Assembly (NCBI GenBank): GCA_035525055.1
Contig: DATLEZ010000149.1
Span: 1 to 39,696, forward strand
Length of the DNA: 39,696 bases
DNA from: DATEEG01 sp035525055
GTDB taxonomy: Bacteria > Actinomycetota > Acidimicrobiia > Spongiisociales > ZC4RG35
Direction of reading: 5' to 3'
The notes under the pieces are model-generated. The model was not told the DNA's origin. It ran no database searches and worked only from the letters and a program-made list of their open reading frames with translations. The translations under genes were made by a program, and so were the position numbers. Positions within the stretch are counted from its first letter, which is position 1, and every line of letters begins with the position of its first letter. Positions 1-8,213 of the stretch are shown piece by piece.

Positions 1-125
1 GGAGCCCCCACCATGTCGCGCCCTGGCACCGAGCCCCCCAGGAGACGAACCAGGACCTTGAGTGAGCCAGCCTCGCCGAGCTGGTTCACCAGCGCCCGCG
101 TCCCGGCTTCAGGTGTCCAAGCCAC
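1..125 (-). CDS. possible N-terminal part of an unknown protein running off the left edge
   Basis: On the minus strand a frame is open from a GTG at 123-125 to the window edge, after an in-frame TAG just upstream. The roughly 41 codons are about three-quarters G/C at the third position, like real genes here, and the peptide (TPEAGTRALVNQLGEAG and onward) has a plausible protein composition. There is no clear ribosome binding site next to the GTG. I do not recognise the family. It may equally be chance coding potential. The stretch from 126 to 278 shows nothing else I can support. Confidence 0.3.
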   Translation of the reverse strand, partial: MAWTPEAGTRALVNQLGEAGSLKVLVRLLGGSVPGRDMVGA

Positions 126-278
126 CCAGGGAGGCTAGATGCTTCAACGGACTCGCCCCCTCTCCCTCCTCAGCTGGCCCAGCAAGCGGCACCGCACGCC
201 GAGGTGCAGATACCGAGCACTCCTGAAACGGTGCCTGATGGCTCCCTACCTGTTGGTCGGTGCGGGAATATGCCACCG

Positions 279-1294
279 TCACCCGATTGTGAAGGCTTCC
301 AGGGTCGACGAGATGTTGTGCAGGAGGTTGCGACCAAGTGCCTCTTTGCGCGAGCCGGGAGGATCGGGCGGTGTCCGGCCGAGCCAGTTGATGGTGCCGG
401 CCAGCAGATCGAACAAGGCGAGGACGATCTCTTGGCTGGCGACCGATATGGGTCTGTGGATACCGTGGCCGGCGAGTTCTTCCAAGTAGGCCAGAAGCGC
501 CTCTGATCCATAGGAGCGGTGCTGGTCAGCTGTCAGGCATTCGACCATGAATCGGGCGAGGTCGGTGGCCGGTGGTCCCACGGCGGCTCCTTGCCAGTCG
601 ATAACGAACGGCTCGCCCGACGGCGCGAAGAGTATGTTGTCGAGGTGCCAGTCCCGATGGATCAACGTCATCGGGCCCGTCCACAACTCCTCGTGCACCA
701 CAGCCAGCCGTGTCGGAAGATCCTCGATGAGTTCACGCATTGACGAAGAAAGCGATCGACCGCCTTGGACGAGAAACGAGGCGAGTCGACCTTGCCGTAT
801 ACCCGCCGAGGCGATCGGGTCACCGAGCTCCGCCAGTGGGTGCGTTGCCGCATCATCGACACCCACCACGCCGCATGTAGGCGGGCCAGCATCTTCGCCA
901 GGGTGATCGCCTCCGCTCGGGTGCACCCAGCCAGAACGTCGCCCTGGCGCAGGTCGGCCAGATACTCGAGCACGACGACTCCTCGGTCAGCCTCGTGGTC
1001 GATGGCTCCTGCCACGAACTCGGGTAAACGAAGGGGCGTGCCCGCTGCGCAGTGCTCGAAGAAAGTGATCTCCCTTGCTGTAGGACCGGACGAAGCGAAC
1101 TTGATCGCCGTCTGTCGCGGCGGTGCATCGATTAGGCGCAGATCGACCTTGAACGTCGATCCGCTGAGACCGAAGTCCTCTCCAATCTGCTCAATCGTGA
1201 AGGACTGCACGGGACCGAAGACGCTCGAGAGCCACTGGGTTGTGACCTCATCACGACCAGCCGGGACGGTAAGCCAGACCATGGACAAACCCAC
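279..1294 (-). pseudogene. aminoglycoside phosphotransferase-family kinase, frameshifted
   Basis: Two overlapping minus-strand frames together make one phosphotransferase (APH/choline kinase fold) of about 335 residues. The N-lobe half starts at a GTG at 1292-1294 and reads to LARLHAAWW. The C-lobe half resumes in another frame at VDDAATHPLAELGD and holds the catalytic-loop motif HRDWHLDNILF and the metal-binding DWQGAA segment. A single-base shift near 855-870 separates them. Such enzymes use ATP or GTP to phosphorylate small hydroxylated compounds; the substrate here cannot be told. The start overlaps the stop of the ORF upstream (TAGTG), suggesting translational coupling. It is either a recent pseudogene or a one-base sequence error, since both halves are otherwise well preserved. 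Confidence 0.8.
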
Positions 1295-1566
1295 TATGCG
1301 CCAGCAGATGGCCGGCTTACCAGCCGCACGCCGATGCGCCGATATCGGATGGCGTCAGATTTGAACGATCCCGCTACTGAAGAGCTGTCCGAGCTCAGAC
1401 CTGTCTTCCACCAATTGACCGTATTGCGTCGATCACTGAAGTAGGTGCCGGTAAATTCCGTTGGCGCTGCAGCAGCCACAGGAATCCAGTTTGGAATCTG
1501 GTCGGATTCACCTGTCACTCTTCCGAATGTACAGCACGGACAAGGTTGACTCTTCTGACCAGTCAA
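1294..1566 (-). CDS. small hypothetical protein with an N-terminal CPCC motif
   Basis: A 90-residue frame starting with TTG at 1564-1566, whose start overlaps the stop of the preceding gene (TTGA) and whose own stop overlaps the phosphotransferase start (TAGTG). The N-terminus carries QPCPCCTFGRVTGE, which resembles the beginning of CPCC-type cysteine-rich proteins, but the second cysteine pair expected in that family (CPVC) is absent and the rest matches nothing I know. The tight overlaps on both sides argue that it is, or was, translated as part of a three-gene operon. It may be a degraded CPCC protein. Function unknown. Confidence 0.42.
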   Translation of the reverse strand: MTGQKSQPCPCCTFGRVTGESDQIPNWIPVAAAAPTEFTGTYFSDRRNTVNWWKTGLSSDSSSVAGSFKSDAIRYRRIGVRLVSRPSAGA

Positions 1567-1787
1567 GGTCGATCGGTGTCTAGATAGAAGGCCCAGTACA
1601 GAACATCGCGATAATCGGCCGCCGCCTGCTCCGCGTAATGCCTCAGCATTGCCAGATCGCCCTTCGCGAGCTCAAGGATCGCGAACTGGACGCGTAGCGA
1701 CTCACGCATTGAACCGCATCGAGCGAGGACTGCTTCTGCGGCCTCAAGTTCGTGATCCGAGAAATCGGCACGGAGGCGGGATTTCAC
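1563..1787 (-). CDS. small conserved hypothetical protein (DVLYWAFY C-terminus)
   Basis: About 74 residues, helical in character, with the C-terminal pattern LRVQFAILELAKGDLAML followed by YRDVLYWAFY. From memory, this pattern ends a widespread family of small uncharacterised bacterial proteins that often sit next to CPCC cysteine-rich proteins, as here. I chose the GTG at 1785-1787 because an AAGG lies 8 nt upstream and the family usually starts near here; an ATG at 1826 in the same frame would add 13 residues. It is the first gene of the overlapping trio with the CPCC-like ORF and the phosphotransferase. No biochemical role can be assigned. Confidence 0.6.
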   Translation of the reverse strand: MKSRLRADFSDHELEAAEAVLARCGSMRESLRVQFAILELAKGDLAMLRHYAEQAAADYRDVLYWAFYLDTDRP

Positions 1788-1886
1788 GTCGTCCGCCTTG
1801 ACTCCAAAGCCTTCTGGATGGGCCATCGCGCAACGATATTCCATTGGCGACCCGAAGCAGAACGAAGACTGACCTACCATCGGCTT

Positions 1887-2303
1887 ATGAACTCGCCCAT
1901 CGAGTACGTGGAAGCCCTGGCTCAAGCCCTCGATGACGATGATTACCTGACAGCGGCTTCAACCATGGCGGAACATGTCGAATACTCGATTGGCGACCAG
2001 CTGATCCACGGGCCACAGGCGGTGGCGGCCAGCTATCGAGCGTCGTCAGAGATGGCTCGCCGTCTATTCGACCAGGTCGGATTCGGCCACGAGGTCGTAC
2101 CAACCGACGACCCGTATTCTTTCCGCGTGAGCTACTCAGACGTGTTGACGGTGGGTGATGAAACACTGACTTACGCGGCGGAACAGCACGTGACCGTCGC
2201 ACCCGATGAAGGAGTGGTGCGGATCATCAACGTCGATCTGCCCGGCGAGAGAGAAAAGGTCGATCGGTTCATGGCCCGTCACGGCCTCGAGCGGGATCAA
2301 TGA
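1887..2303 (+). CDS. SnoaL/NTF2-like fold protein
   Basis: A 138-residue cytosolic protein with the usual size and layout of the SnoaL-like (NTF2 fold) superfamily: a helical start (PIEYVEALAQALDDDDY), a short helix with HVEYSIGDQLIHGPQAV, then beta strands ending in VRIINVDLPG. The fold forms a cone-shaped pocket and is used both for small isomerases/hydrolases and for non-catalytic binding, so the role is open. The frame stays open upstream to 1752, but ATG 1887 fits the family start and the longer version overlaps the opposite-strand gene. No strong ribosome binding site is seen. It is divergent from the 1563-1787 gene. Confidence 0.72.
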   Translation: MNSPIEYVEALAQALDDDDYLTAASTMAEHVEYSIGDQLIHGPQAVAASYRASSEMARRLFDQVGFGHEVVPTDDPYSFRVSYSDVLTVGDETLTYAAEQHVTVAPDEGVVRIINVDLPGEREKVDRFMARHGLERDQ

Positions 2304-2433
2304 TCTGGAGTTCCTGACCGCCCATAGCCGGCAATCCGGACATGGCAGGCTGAGCACGATGTGCCGTTCCAGGACGGTCCCAGACATAAGCGACATCGTT
2401 CGTGATCAGTTGATTTGCGCTGGACGTTTGATA

Positions 2434-2886
2434 TCAGGCCAACTCGGCCGATCGACTAATAAACTCGTTCCGCTGCGTGATGAGGTGGGTTAGGTAGGTG
2501 TTGAGGAAGAGTCGGTCGATGGCTCGGCCCAGGATCCCGAAGGGTGCTTCGTAGTCGATTCGATCAATCATGCGGGTTCCATCGGCCTCGGTCTCGAAGA
2601 GATGGACATGACGCCACGCTTTGAACGGACCCGTCACCTGCTCATCCACAAATCGGATTGGTCGATCCATGTCGGTTATCCGAGAGGTCATGCGAAACGG
2701 GATCCCGAAGTGTCGGGCTTGCCAAGTCACGTCCTCACCGAGGCCGATGTGACCTGCAGTGACTCCCGCCACGGCTCTCTCCGCTGAACGCGACATGGAA
2801 GCTGAGTGTGTGTCGATGCTCCTCGATAGGTCAAAGACGAGCTCTGATGGAGCGGGAACCCATACGTTCAGGTCGATGATCGGCAC
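2434..2886 (-). CDS. SRPBCC (START-like) ligand-binding family protein
   Basis: About 150 residues. The start IIDLNVWVPAPSELVFDL and the segment LGEDVTWQARHFGIPFRMT match the SRPBCC/cyclase-dehydrase pattern, in which an N-terminal strand and helix precede a curved seven-stranded sheet around a hydrophobic cavity. The middle part (FKAWRHVHLFETEADGTRM, then a tail ending in ITQRNEFISRS) is typical of the subgroup whose members bind or transform a hydrophobic ligand; none of the residues proves catalysis. A GTG at 2884-2886 gives the normal family length; a GTG at 2940 in frame would add 18 residues. One of four SRPBCC genes in the first 9.5 kb. Confidence 0.75.
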   Translation of the reverse strand: MPIIDLNVWVPAPSELVFDLSRSIDTHSASMSRSAERAVAGVTAGHIGLGEDVTWQARHFGIPFRMTSRITDMDRPIRFVDEQVTGPFKAWRHVHLFETEADGTRMIDRIDYEAPFGILGRAIDRLFLNTYLTHLITQRNEFISRSAELA

Positions 2887-2997
2887 CACCTCATGGTATG
2901 GCTTGCCGAATCCGATGCCGAGCAAGAAGTGCCGTTCCACGACGATCGTCGAATGGGGCGGCCTCGCTACCGATCGGTTGTTCTGTAACGATTCGGT

Positions 2998-3429
2998 GTG
3001 ATGAGCAAGGACGCCTCTCTCGAACGGGTTGTTGCCGGCGTGCTCCGACTAAACGGGCAGATGCTCTTGTGTCACCGAAGACCTGACCGGACCTCCTGGC
3101 CCGACGTCTGGGATCTCCCAGGGGGCCACATCGATGGCGACGAGTCGACCGCCGAGGCACTCGTCAGGGAGCTCGACGAGGAACTAGGAGTGCAAGTTGA
3201 ACCTCCGGAAGGTCCGCCCTGGATGACGCTTCGAGTGGGCCCTGTTGAACTCAACCTCTATCTCATTGACCGCTGGCACGGCGAACCTCGAAACGTTGCC
3301 GTCGAAGAGCACGACGACATCAGATGGGTCTCGGCTGACGACCTGAAACGCCTTGACCTGGCCGATCCCTCGTATATCGAAATCCTCCGGCAAGCCACGA
3401 CTGCAGCGAATAACGGCCCATCGCACTGA
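2998..3429 (+). CDS. NUDIX hydrolase
   Basis: A 143-residue protein with a complete Nudix box, GHIDGDESTAEALVRELDEE followed by LGV, at about residues 42-65. The G-x5-E-x7-REx2EE-x-G-hydrophobic order is intact, including the metal-binding REx2EE glutamates. NUDIX enzymes cleave nucleoside diphosphates linked to another group; the sequence before the box (LLCHRRPD, WDLPGG) resembles the MutT/8-oxo-dGTP or general (d)NTP branch. GTG 2998 is directly followed by ATG 3001 and either could be the start; there is no Shine-Dalgarno sequence, and a TAACGAT lies just upstream, so the mRNA may be leaderless. Confidence 0.88.
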   Translation: MMSKDASLERVVAGVLRLNGQMLLCHRRPDRTSWPDVWDLPGGHIDGDESTAEALVRELDEELGVQVEPPEGPPWMTLRVGPVELNLYLIDRWHGEPRNVAVEEHDDIRWVSADDLKRLDLADPSYIEILRQATTAANNGPSH

Positions 3430-3524
3430 TCTGGTCCAAGTCGGAAACGTTCCACCGGGGACGACACCGACAATCTGCATTGACCATTATGAGGGCAGGT
3501 AGTCGTCCAATAGGGAGCACGGTC

Positions 3525-3815
3525 ATGATTGTCACGATGCTTGAAGCGACGGTAGGTAAGGACGAGGTTGGTCATCTCGTCGATTCTTTCAGGGCGAGTG
3601 GCGACTCCTTACCGCCTGCCATAGTTGAGAGCTTTCTGCTTCGAAAGTCCGACAGTGACCTCTGGCGAATCGTCACCGTTTGGACGAGTCGAGAGGCTCT
3701 TGACGGATATCGAGCGTCCGTCGAAACACCAGAAGGGGTGCTCATGTTCCGCTCCGCAGGAGCAGAACCCACGCTCGCGGCATTCGAAGTAGAAGGTCAC
3801 GTTTCTCAAACCTGA
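3525..3815 (+). CDS. antibiotic biosynthesis monooxygenase (ABM)-like dimeric alpha/beta-barrel protein
   Basis: A 96-residue protein: MIVTMLEATVGKDEVGHLVD (first strand and helix), a central SFLLRKSDSDLWRIVTVW segment, then REALDGYRAS and a C-terminal FEVEGHV strand. This is the ferredoxin-like layout of ABM/YgiN-type proteins, which dimerise and act as cofactor-free quinone or small-aromatic monooxygenases, or as stress proteins. ATG 3525 is chosen because GGGAG sits 7 nt upstream; the frame is open to 3480 but without a ribosome binding site. Specific function unknown; the family call rests on size and pattern and is moderate. Confidence 0.62.
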   Translation: MIVTMLEATVGKDEVGHLVDSFRASGDSLPPAIVESFLLRKSDSDLWRIVTVWTSREALDGYRASVETPEGVLMFRSAGAEPTLAAFEVEGHVSQT

Positions 3816-3948
3816 TCCGCTAAGCCCGCAAGCCGATGTGCAGCCCTCGAACGATTAGGGGCGGTTCCTCTCGGGATCTGTCGATCGCCGATTGAGCGCA
3901 GTAGCCGCCTGGCCGAGCATCGTCGGCGCTTCGGGTCTGCGGCGTAGG

Positions 3949-4488
3949 TCAGACCGCTTGTTGGATCTGCTCGACTAGCCGTGCGGCGTCGACCGGCATC
4001 TCGGTGTCCACGGTGACAACGGGTCCGTAACCCAAAGGACCCAAGCGATGAAGCGCACGAAACTGATCGAGAACCTCTGCCGGTGACTTCTGTTGATCAC
4101 CATGGGCAGGGTTTCGGTCACGCCTGCGGAACCGCTCAGCTGCGGTTTCAGGGTCGCACACACAGTGGACCTCAACGAACGCGGGAAACGCACGCAACCA
4201 CTCGGTTGGAGTTGCGGAAGTCATCGAGAGTTCGGGTCTCCTCCAATGCGAGACGACCATCGCTCTGCGCGCGCTTTCCGCGCGCTGCCGGAGAACCTGA
4301 TCGGCCTGTCGGCTCAGTCGCCACCGGTCTAGGGGAGTTACACCACCGACGGAATGGAACGAAGCTTCCAGCAGGTCATCCTTGTCGATTACAGGAACAC
4401 CAAGGAGCGGGGCAATCTGACGAGCGAGCGTTGTCTTGCCGCTGGCTGGCAGTCCGGACACAACGACTATGAACGCGCTCTCCATCAC
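3949..4488 (-). CDS. P-loop AAA-type small kinase
   Basis: A 179-residue protein with a Walker A motif near its N-terminus (VVSGLPASGKTTLAR), a shikimate/adenylate-kinase-like IDKDDLLEA, and an R-rich lid segment FRRRDRNPAHGD near residue 120. The layout matches small P-loop kinases such as the AAA_33 group, related to zeta toxins, chloramphenicol phosphotransferase and gluconate kinase. The lid ERFRRRD supplies the arginines expected to contact ATP phosphates. The acceptor substrate is not identifiable. Two ATG codons start the frame, and either may be used. It is separated from the SOS promoter at 4673 by about 180 bp. Confidence 0.75.
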   Translation of the reverse strand: MMESAFIVVVSGLPASGKTTLARQIAPLLGVPVIDKDDLLEASFHSVGGVTPLDRWRLSRQADQVLRQRAESARRAMVVSHWRRPELSMTSATPTEWLRAFPAFVEVHCVCDPETAAERFRRRDRNPAHGDQQKSPAEVLDQFRALHRLGPLGYGPVVTVDTEMPVDAARLVEQIQQAV

Positions 4489-4672
4489 AGGCGAATCGTA
4501 CGTCTTCAGGTCATTCGGTCATTGAGGCGTTCGGACTGGCCGCTACCAAGACTGTTCGTCGCCGACTCCGAGACGGCGGGACGCCCAGATCACTCACCAC
4601 CGCGAGCGATTTGATGCACCGACCAGAACTCTGGAACCGGCAATGCGGGTCGGAAATTTCTGCCCAGAGTGC

Positions 4673-4701
4673 TTGACGATCGAACGTATGTTCGATAGGA
4701 T
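4673..4701 (+). promoter_or_regulatory. SOS promoter: LexA box filling the -35/-10 spacer
   Basis: The -35 is TTGACG (4673-4678) and the -10 is TAGGAT (4696-4701), with a 17-bp spacer. The spacer holds TCGAAC-GTAT-GTTCGA (4680-4695), a perfect actinobacterial/Bacillus-type LexA box with an extra A/T pair of symmetry (4679/4696). A repressor bound here would cover both promoter elements. The downstream gene is the DUF222 HNH endonuclease; members of its family in mycobacteria (13E12 repeat proteins) are known LexA targets. Confidence 0.9.
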
Positions 4702-4761
4702 GGGGTTGTAAGTTTTGGCCAGCGCCCCGACTGGTCCCCTCCGATTTAAGGGTGGGTTGGA

Positions 4762-5967
4762 ATGGTGGTGGGCGCCGTGGTCGATGATCTTCTTCAGGTC
4801 CTTACTGGTCTTCGTTCCCAGGACCTGTCCGATCTCTATGTCGACGAGTTGGCCGCTGGGGTGGTGGAGTTGCGTCGACTGGTGGACGGGTTGGAGGTGG
4901 AGTGGGCCCGCCGCCTCGCCCACCTCGAACAGTCTGATGTCGGTTCTTTGGAGGGTCACACGTCGATGACCGCTTTTTTGAAGGATCGGTGTCGGATGTC
5001 GGGTGCCCGGGCGCAACGATCCGTTTCGCTTTCCCATCGGCTCCCGGCTCTTCCGTTTGTTTCTAAGGCGTTGGAAACGGATGATCTGTCGTTTGATCAG
5101 GTCCAGGTCTTCACTCATGTCCCTGACCACCTATCGGAGGAGTTGGCGGCGGCTGAGGTGATGCTGGTCAACGCCGCCTCCCCGCTCACCGTCGCCGACA
5201 CTCGGAGGCTGGTCGAGTATTGGAAGGCAGCCGTAGACGGACCCGGCTGTGAGGCGACCGCCGAAGAGTTGGAAGAGCGCCGTTACCTATTTGCCTCCAG
5301 GACGTTTGAGGGGATGGTCAAAGTCGACGGTCTCTTCGACCCGGTTATCGGCGATCTGATCCTCACCGCTTTCGACGCCGCCATGGCACCACCCTCCGGA
5401 GACGACCGGAGGACCGGCCGGCAGCGGCGAGCCGACGCTTTGGCCGACCTTGCCCGTTCGTTTCTCGACTCGGGACAAGCAGTCGGGACCGAGAAACCCC
5501 ACGTCGTCGTCCTCACCGACCTCGACGCCTTACAGGGCCATGGTGGCGGCACCCACGAAACCGGCAACGGCCACGTCCTGACGCCTGAACAGGTCCGCCG
5601 GTATGCCTGTGACTGCACCATCAGCCGCATCGTCTTCGGACCCGACTCAGAACCGATCGATATCGGCCGGGCCACCCGGACCGTCCCCGCCGCCATGCGG
5701 AGAGCCTTAAACGTCCGTGACCGTCACTGCCAACACCCCTCCGGCTGCGACCGACCCGCCCGGTGGTGCGACGCTCATCACAGACGGCATTGGGCCGACG
5801 GCGGACCCACCGCCCTCCCCAACCTCACCCTCCTCTGCCAATACCACCACACCCTCGAACACCGAACCGGACGGCCGCCACCGCGCCGCGGGGAGGGATC
5901 TAACCGACACCCGCGGGGTGAGTCGAGTCAGCCCGCCACGGCGATGCGCTCCTCGCGCTCTCCATAG
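4762..5967 (+). CDS. DUF222/13E12-family HNH endonuclease
   Basis: A 401-residue protein with the actinobacterial DUF222 domain (about residues 5-315, including AGVVELRRLVDGLEVEWARR and the QVQVFTHVPDHLS region) followed by a C-terminal HNH nuclease (about 325-375). The nuclease has the zinc cysteines CQHPSGC and LLCQYHH, the DAHH metal/catalytic pair and PNLTLLC. All catalytic positions look intact. The last 25 residues are a low-complexity, basic tail. The family is multi-copy and mobile-looking in actinobacteria but its biological role is not established; a DNA-damage role is suggested by the LexA box in its promoter at 4673-4701. Its 3' end overlaps the convergent mgsA by 40 bp. Confidence 0.92.
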   Translation: MVVGAVVDDLLQVLTGLRSQDLSDLYVDELAAGVVELRRLVDGLEVEWARRLAHLEQSDVGSLEGHTSMTAFLKDRCRMSGARAQRSVSLSHRLPALPFVSKALETDDLSFDQVQVFTHVPDHLSEELAAAEVMLVNAASPLTVADTRRLVEYWKAAVDGPGCEATAEELEERRYLFASRTFEGMVKVDGLFDPVIGDLILTAFDAAMAPPSGDDRRTGRQRRADALADLARSFLDSGQAVGTEKPHVVVLTDLDALQGHGGGTHETGNGHVLTPEQVRRYACDCTISRIVFGPDSEPIDIGRATRTVPAAMRRALNVRDRHCQHPSGCDRPARWCDAHHRRHWADGGPTALPNLTLLCQYHHTLEHRTGRPPPRRGEGSNRHPRGESSQPATAMRSSRSP

Positions 5968-6395
5968 TCGGCGGCGTAACTCGGGATCCGACGCTGGTAA
6001 GCGGTCGACATGAGCGGGGAGGAAACCAAGAAGTCCGCCGACGCCCTGTTGCAGGCAACAGGGATGTTCCAGACGACGGCGATCCGCAACAGCGCTTTCA
6101 CGTCGGGGTCGTGGGGTTGGGGCTCGAGCGGATCCCAAAAGAACACGAGGGCGTCGATCAGTCCTTCCGTGATCTTGGAACCAATTTGGAGGTCGCCACC
6201 CAGCGGCCCACTCTGGAGCCGCTCGACCCGGAGTCCCAACTCGTGTTGCAGGATCGCTCCGGTGGTACCAGTCGCGACGAGCCGGTGCTTGCGGAGTTCT
6301 CGGAGGTTGTATTCGACCCACTCGACGAGGTCGCTCTTGCAGTTGTCATGGGCGACGAGGGCCACGTTCTTACGCATCGGATTCAGGTCGTTCAC
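5928..6395 (-). CDS. mgsA: methylglyoxal synthase
   Basis: A 155-residue protein matching MgsA over its full length: NVALVAHDNCKSDLVEWV, TGTTGAI, LSGPLGGD-type LQSGPLGGDLQIGSKI, and the strongly conserved FFWDPLEPQPHDPDVKALLR, ending with VVWNIPVACNRASADFL. The glycine-rich phosphate loop, the catalytic Asp in GGDLQIG and the His in QPHDPD are present. The enzyme turns dihydroxyacetone phosphate into methylglyoxal and phosphate, a bypass used when phosphosugars accumulate. A GTG start follows AAGGGAA. It is convergent with, and overlaps, the DUF222 gene. The C-terminal tail after residue 140 is longer than in E. coli MgsA and is not conserved as far as I can tell. Confidence 0.95.
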   Translation of the reverse strand: MNDLNPMRKNVALVAHDNCKSDLVEWVEYNLRELRKHRLVATGTTGAILQHELGLRVERLQSGPLGGDLQIGSKITEGLIDALVFFWDPLEPQPHDPDVKALLRIAVVWNIPVACNRASADFLVSSPLMSTAYQRRIPSYAADYGEREERIAVAG

Positions 6396-6499
6396 AGCAA
6401 TTCCCTTGGTTGGTTTAGTACCTGGGGACGATCCTGATCGATGTTCGTGACGGCGTTGTTAACCAGGGATGACCATTGGAGAAAGACCCCTGTCTCGGC

Positions 6500-7726
6500 C
6501 TAGTGCTGGCTGGTGGCCGAAATGTGGTGTCGGATCTGCTCTCGATGCTCGGCAAAGCGGACCGTTTCGTAAGCGATGACCGCCACCATCACACCTGTCG
6601 CCAGAAGCAGGGCGACCACCGCTGGCAGTAGCGCTGCCAACGGGATCAAGGCAATCAGACCGACCGCGGCTAACAGGCGATCGACGGTGAGAGAGTGGGC
6701 GATTCGCCACTTGAAAGCGATGTGTCCGATCAGATATATGACCACTCCTCCATAGAGCGCATAGAGGCCGATGCCGGTGAGGGGGTCGCTGAGTTGATGG
6801 TGTTCGGTATCGCCAACGTATTCGAGCACCTTCTTCAACCCGAGTGCCAGCACAACGACTCCGACCAGCATCGGGAAGTGGAGAAAGCTGTAGGCATCGC
6901 GCGCCAGCCGGGCACGCGTGGCCTCGGGCTCCTGGGCCAGGGCATGCTCACCCTGGAGGGCGGTGATGTCGAAGTAGGCCCACCAAAGCGCAGCCGACAA
7001 AACGAGTCCGGCGGCTGAGCCGGCCACGATCGGCCACGAGATGGGAAGCTCGGCCGCCCCGACGCCGAGTGCAACGATCGACTCCCCGAGGGCGACGATG
7101 AGGATCAAACCGTGCCTTTCGGCGAAATGCCCGGCAGAGCGAAGCCTCCAACCGCTGGCTCCGGCGAGATAGGTTCCGCCGTAGTCGACGAGCAAGGCTG
7201 CGGCCCACAGCATGGTTTGTGCGGTGCCGGTGTATTGGGAGGCAATGAGAAGCAGAGCGGTGCCACCGAGCATCGACGGGGCGAAGAGGATTAGCTGGCG
7301 GCGCAAGCCCGGATCATCGCGGGAGATGACCCAGAAGAGCACCAGGTGCATCAGCCGGAACAGGAAATAGCAGATCGCCACTACGACCGCACCGGGAAGG
7401 CCACCTGGGAGATCGTCGAAGGCCTCGGGGATGGCGAGGGCAAGGACGAACATTGCAATCATCGCAATCAGAAGCGCTGATCGGACGGCTCCTTCATCGG
7501 GCTTGACTACGTTGCACAACCAGGCGTAACCGACCCAGCTCCACCACAAGAGACCGAGGATCAACACACCGCGGAGGATGCCGCGACCGGAGAGGTCGTC
7601 GGCCATCAAGGCTGTTACCTGCGTCAGGGCAAAGACGAATACCAGGTCGAAGAACAGCTCAATCGGGGCCACCCGGGCGTCGAGGGGGGCGGCTTCCATT
7701 CGCAGCCGGGCGCGGGCTGTGCTCAC
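6500..7726 (-). CDS. ltrA: low temperature requirement protein A (LtrA) family membrane protein
   Basis: About 408 residues, with roughly twelve hydrophobic segments. The signature VAPIELFFDLVFVFALTQVT stands close to the N-terminus, as in LtrA proteins first linked to cold growth in Listeria. Further family features are WWSWVGYAWLCN after the second helix, LRSAGHFAERHGLILIVALG and the following GESIVALGVG near the middle, which is the most conserved part. The molecular activity of the family is unknown. I place the start at GTG 7724-7726, with ATG 7699 as the alternative; the frame reaches 7876 but that part reads as spacer. It faces the same way as the SRPBCC/ArsR pair upstream. Confidence 0.86.
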   Translation of the reverse strand: MSTARARLRMEAAPLDARVAPIELFFDLVFVFALTQVTALMADDLSGRGILRGVLILGLLWWSWVGYAWLCNVVKPDEGAVRSALLIAMIAMFVLALAIPEAFDDLPGGLPGAVVVAICYFLFRLMHLVLFWVISRDDPGLRRQLILFAPSMLGGTALLLIASQYTGTAQTMLWAAALLVDYGGTYLAGASGWRLRSAGHFAERHGLILIVALGESIVALGVGAAELPISWPIVAGSAAGLVLSAALWWAYFDITALQGEHALAQEPEATRARLARDAYSFLHFPMLVGVVVLALGLKKVLEYVGDTEHHQLSDPLTGIGLYALYGGVVIYLIGHIAFKWRIAHSLTVDRLLAAVGLIALIPLAALLPAVVALLLATGVMVAVIAYETVRFAEHREQIRHHISATSQH

Positions 7727-7781
7727 GGGTGCATTTTGACACCGAGCAGCGTCATGGGCTGCTACTCGTGAGAGTCCCTTC

Positions 7782-8213
7782 CTATTCGGGCAGAACGTCG
7801 GGCCCGGGTTCGCCACCCTCTGCGGTGATGGCGAGTCGCGAGGAGTAGTGATTCCAACCTGCGGTGTGGGTCGCAACCTCGTCGGGTGGGAGCCCGCGAT
7901 GAGTCAATCTCAGAAGGGTGCCCTGGCCCTCGGACACCAGGTCAATCTCGACGGTCGAAGATCCGGGAGGAACGCCGGGATGGTCGATCCAGCCCCACGT
8001 GAACACGACACGATGATCGGGGATCAGTTCTACGAACTCACCCCGAGCCTTCGTGCCGTTTGCCATGGCGAGGGCAAAGATGCCACCCCGTTTCGCTTCG
8101 ATGGTGGCATTGACGCCTTGCCACCTGACCCACTTGTCGGAGTCGGTCAAATAGGCGTAGACCACCGAAGGGGGAGCTGCAATTTGGCGCGTAACGACGA
8201 TGGGCTCACTCAC
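7782..8213 (-). CDS. SRPBCC/AHSA1-like protein coupled to an ArsR regulator
   Basis: A 143-residue protein beginning VSEPIVVTRQIAAPPSVVYA, with the AHSA1 (Hsp90 ATPase activator homolog, SRPBCC fold) features YLTDSDKWVRWQG, a GGIFALAMANG turn, VFTWGWIDHPGVPPGSSTVE and LLRLTHRGLPP. AHSA1-like bacterial proteins bind hydrophobic ligands and are commonly encoded directly downstream of ArsR regulators, exactly as here. The GTG start at 8213 shares its G with the TAG stop of the ArsR gene (TAGTG), so the two are probably translationally coupled. The ligand is unknown. Confidence 0.87.
   Translation of the reverse strand: MSEPIVVTRQIAAPPSVVYAYLTDSDKWVRWQGVNATIEAKRGGIFALAMANGTKARGEFVELIPDHRVVFTWGWIDHPGVPPGSSTVEIDLVSEGQGTLLRLTHRGLPPDEVATHTAGWNHYSSRLAITAEGGEPGPDVLPE

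Noticed and set aside
139..489. Plus-strand open frame opposite the phosphotransferase
   Set aside because: It is arginine-rich and has no recognisable protein features; it mirrors the real minus-strand gene.
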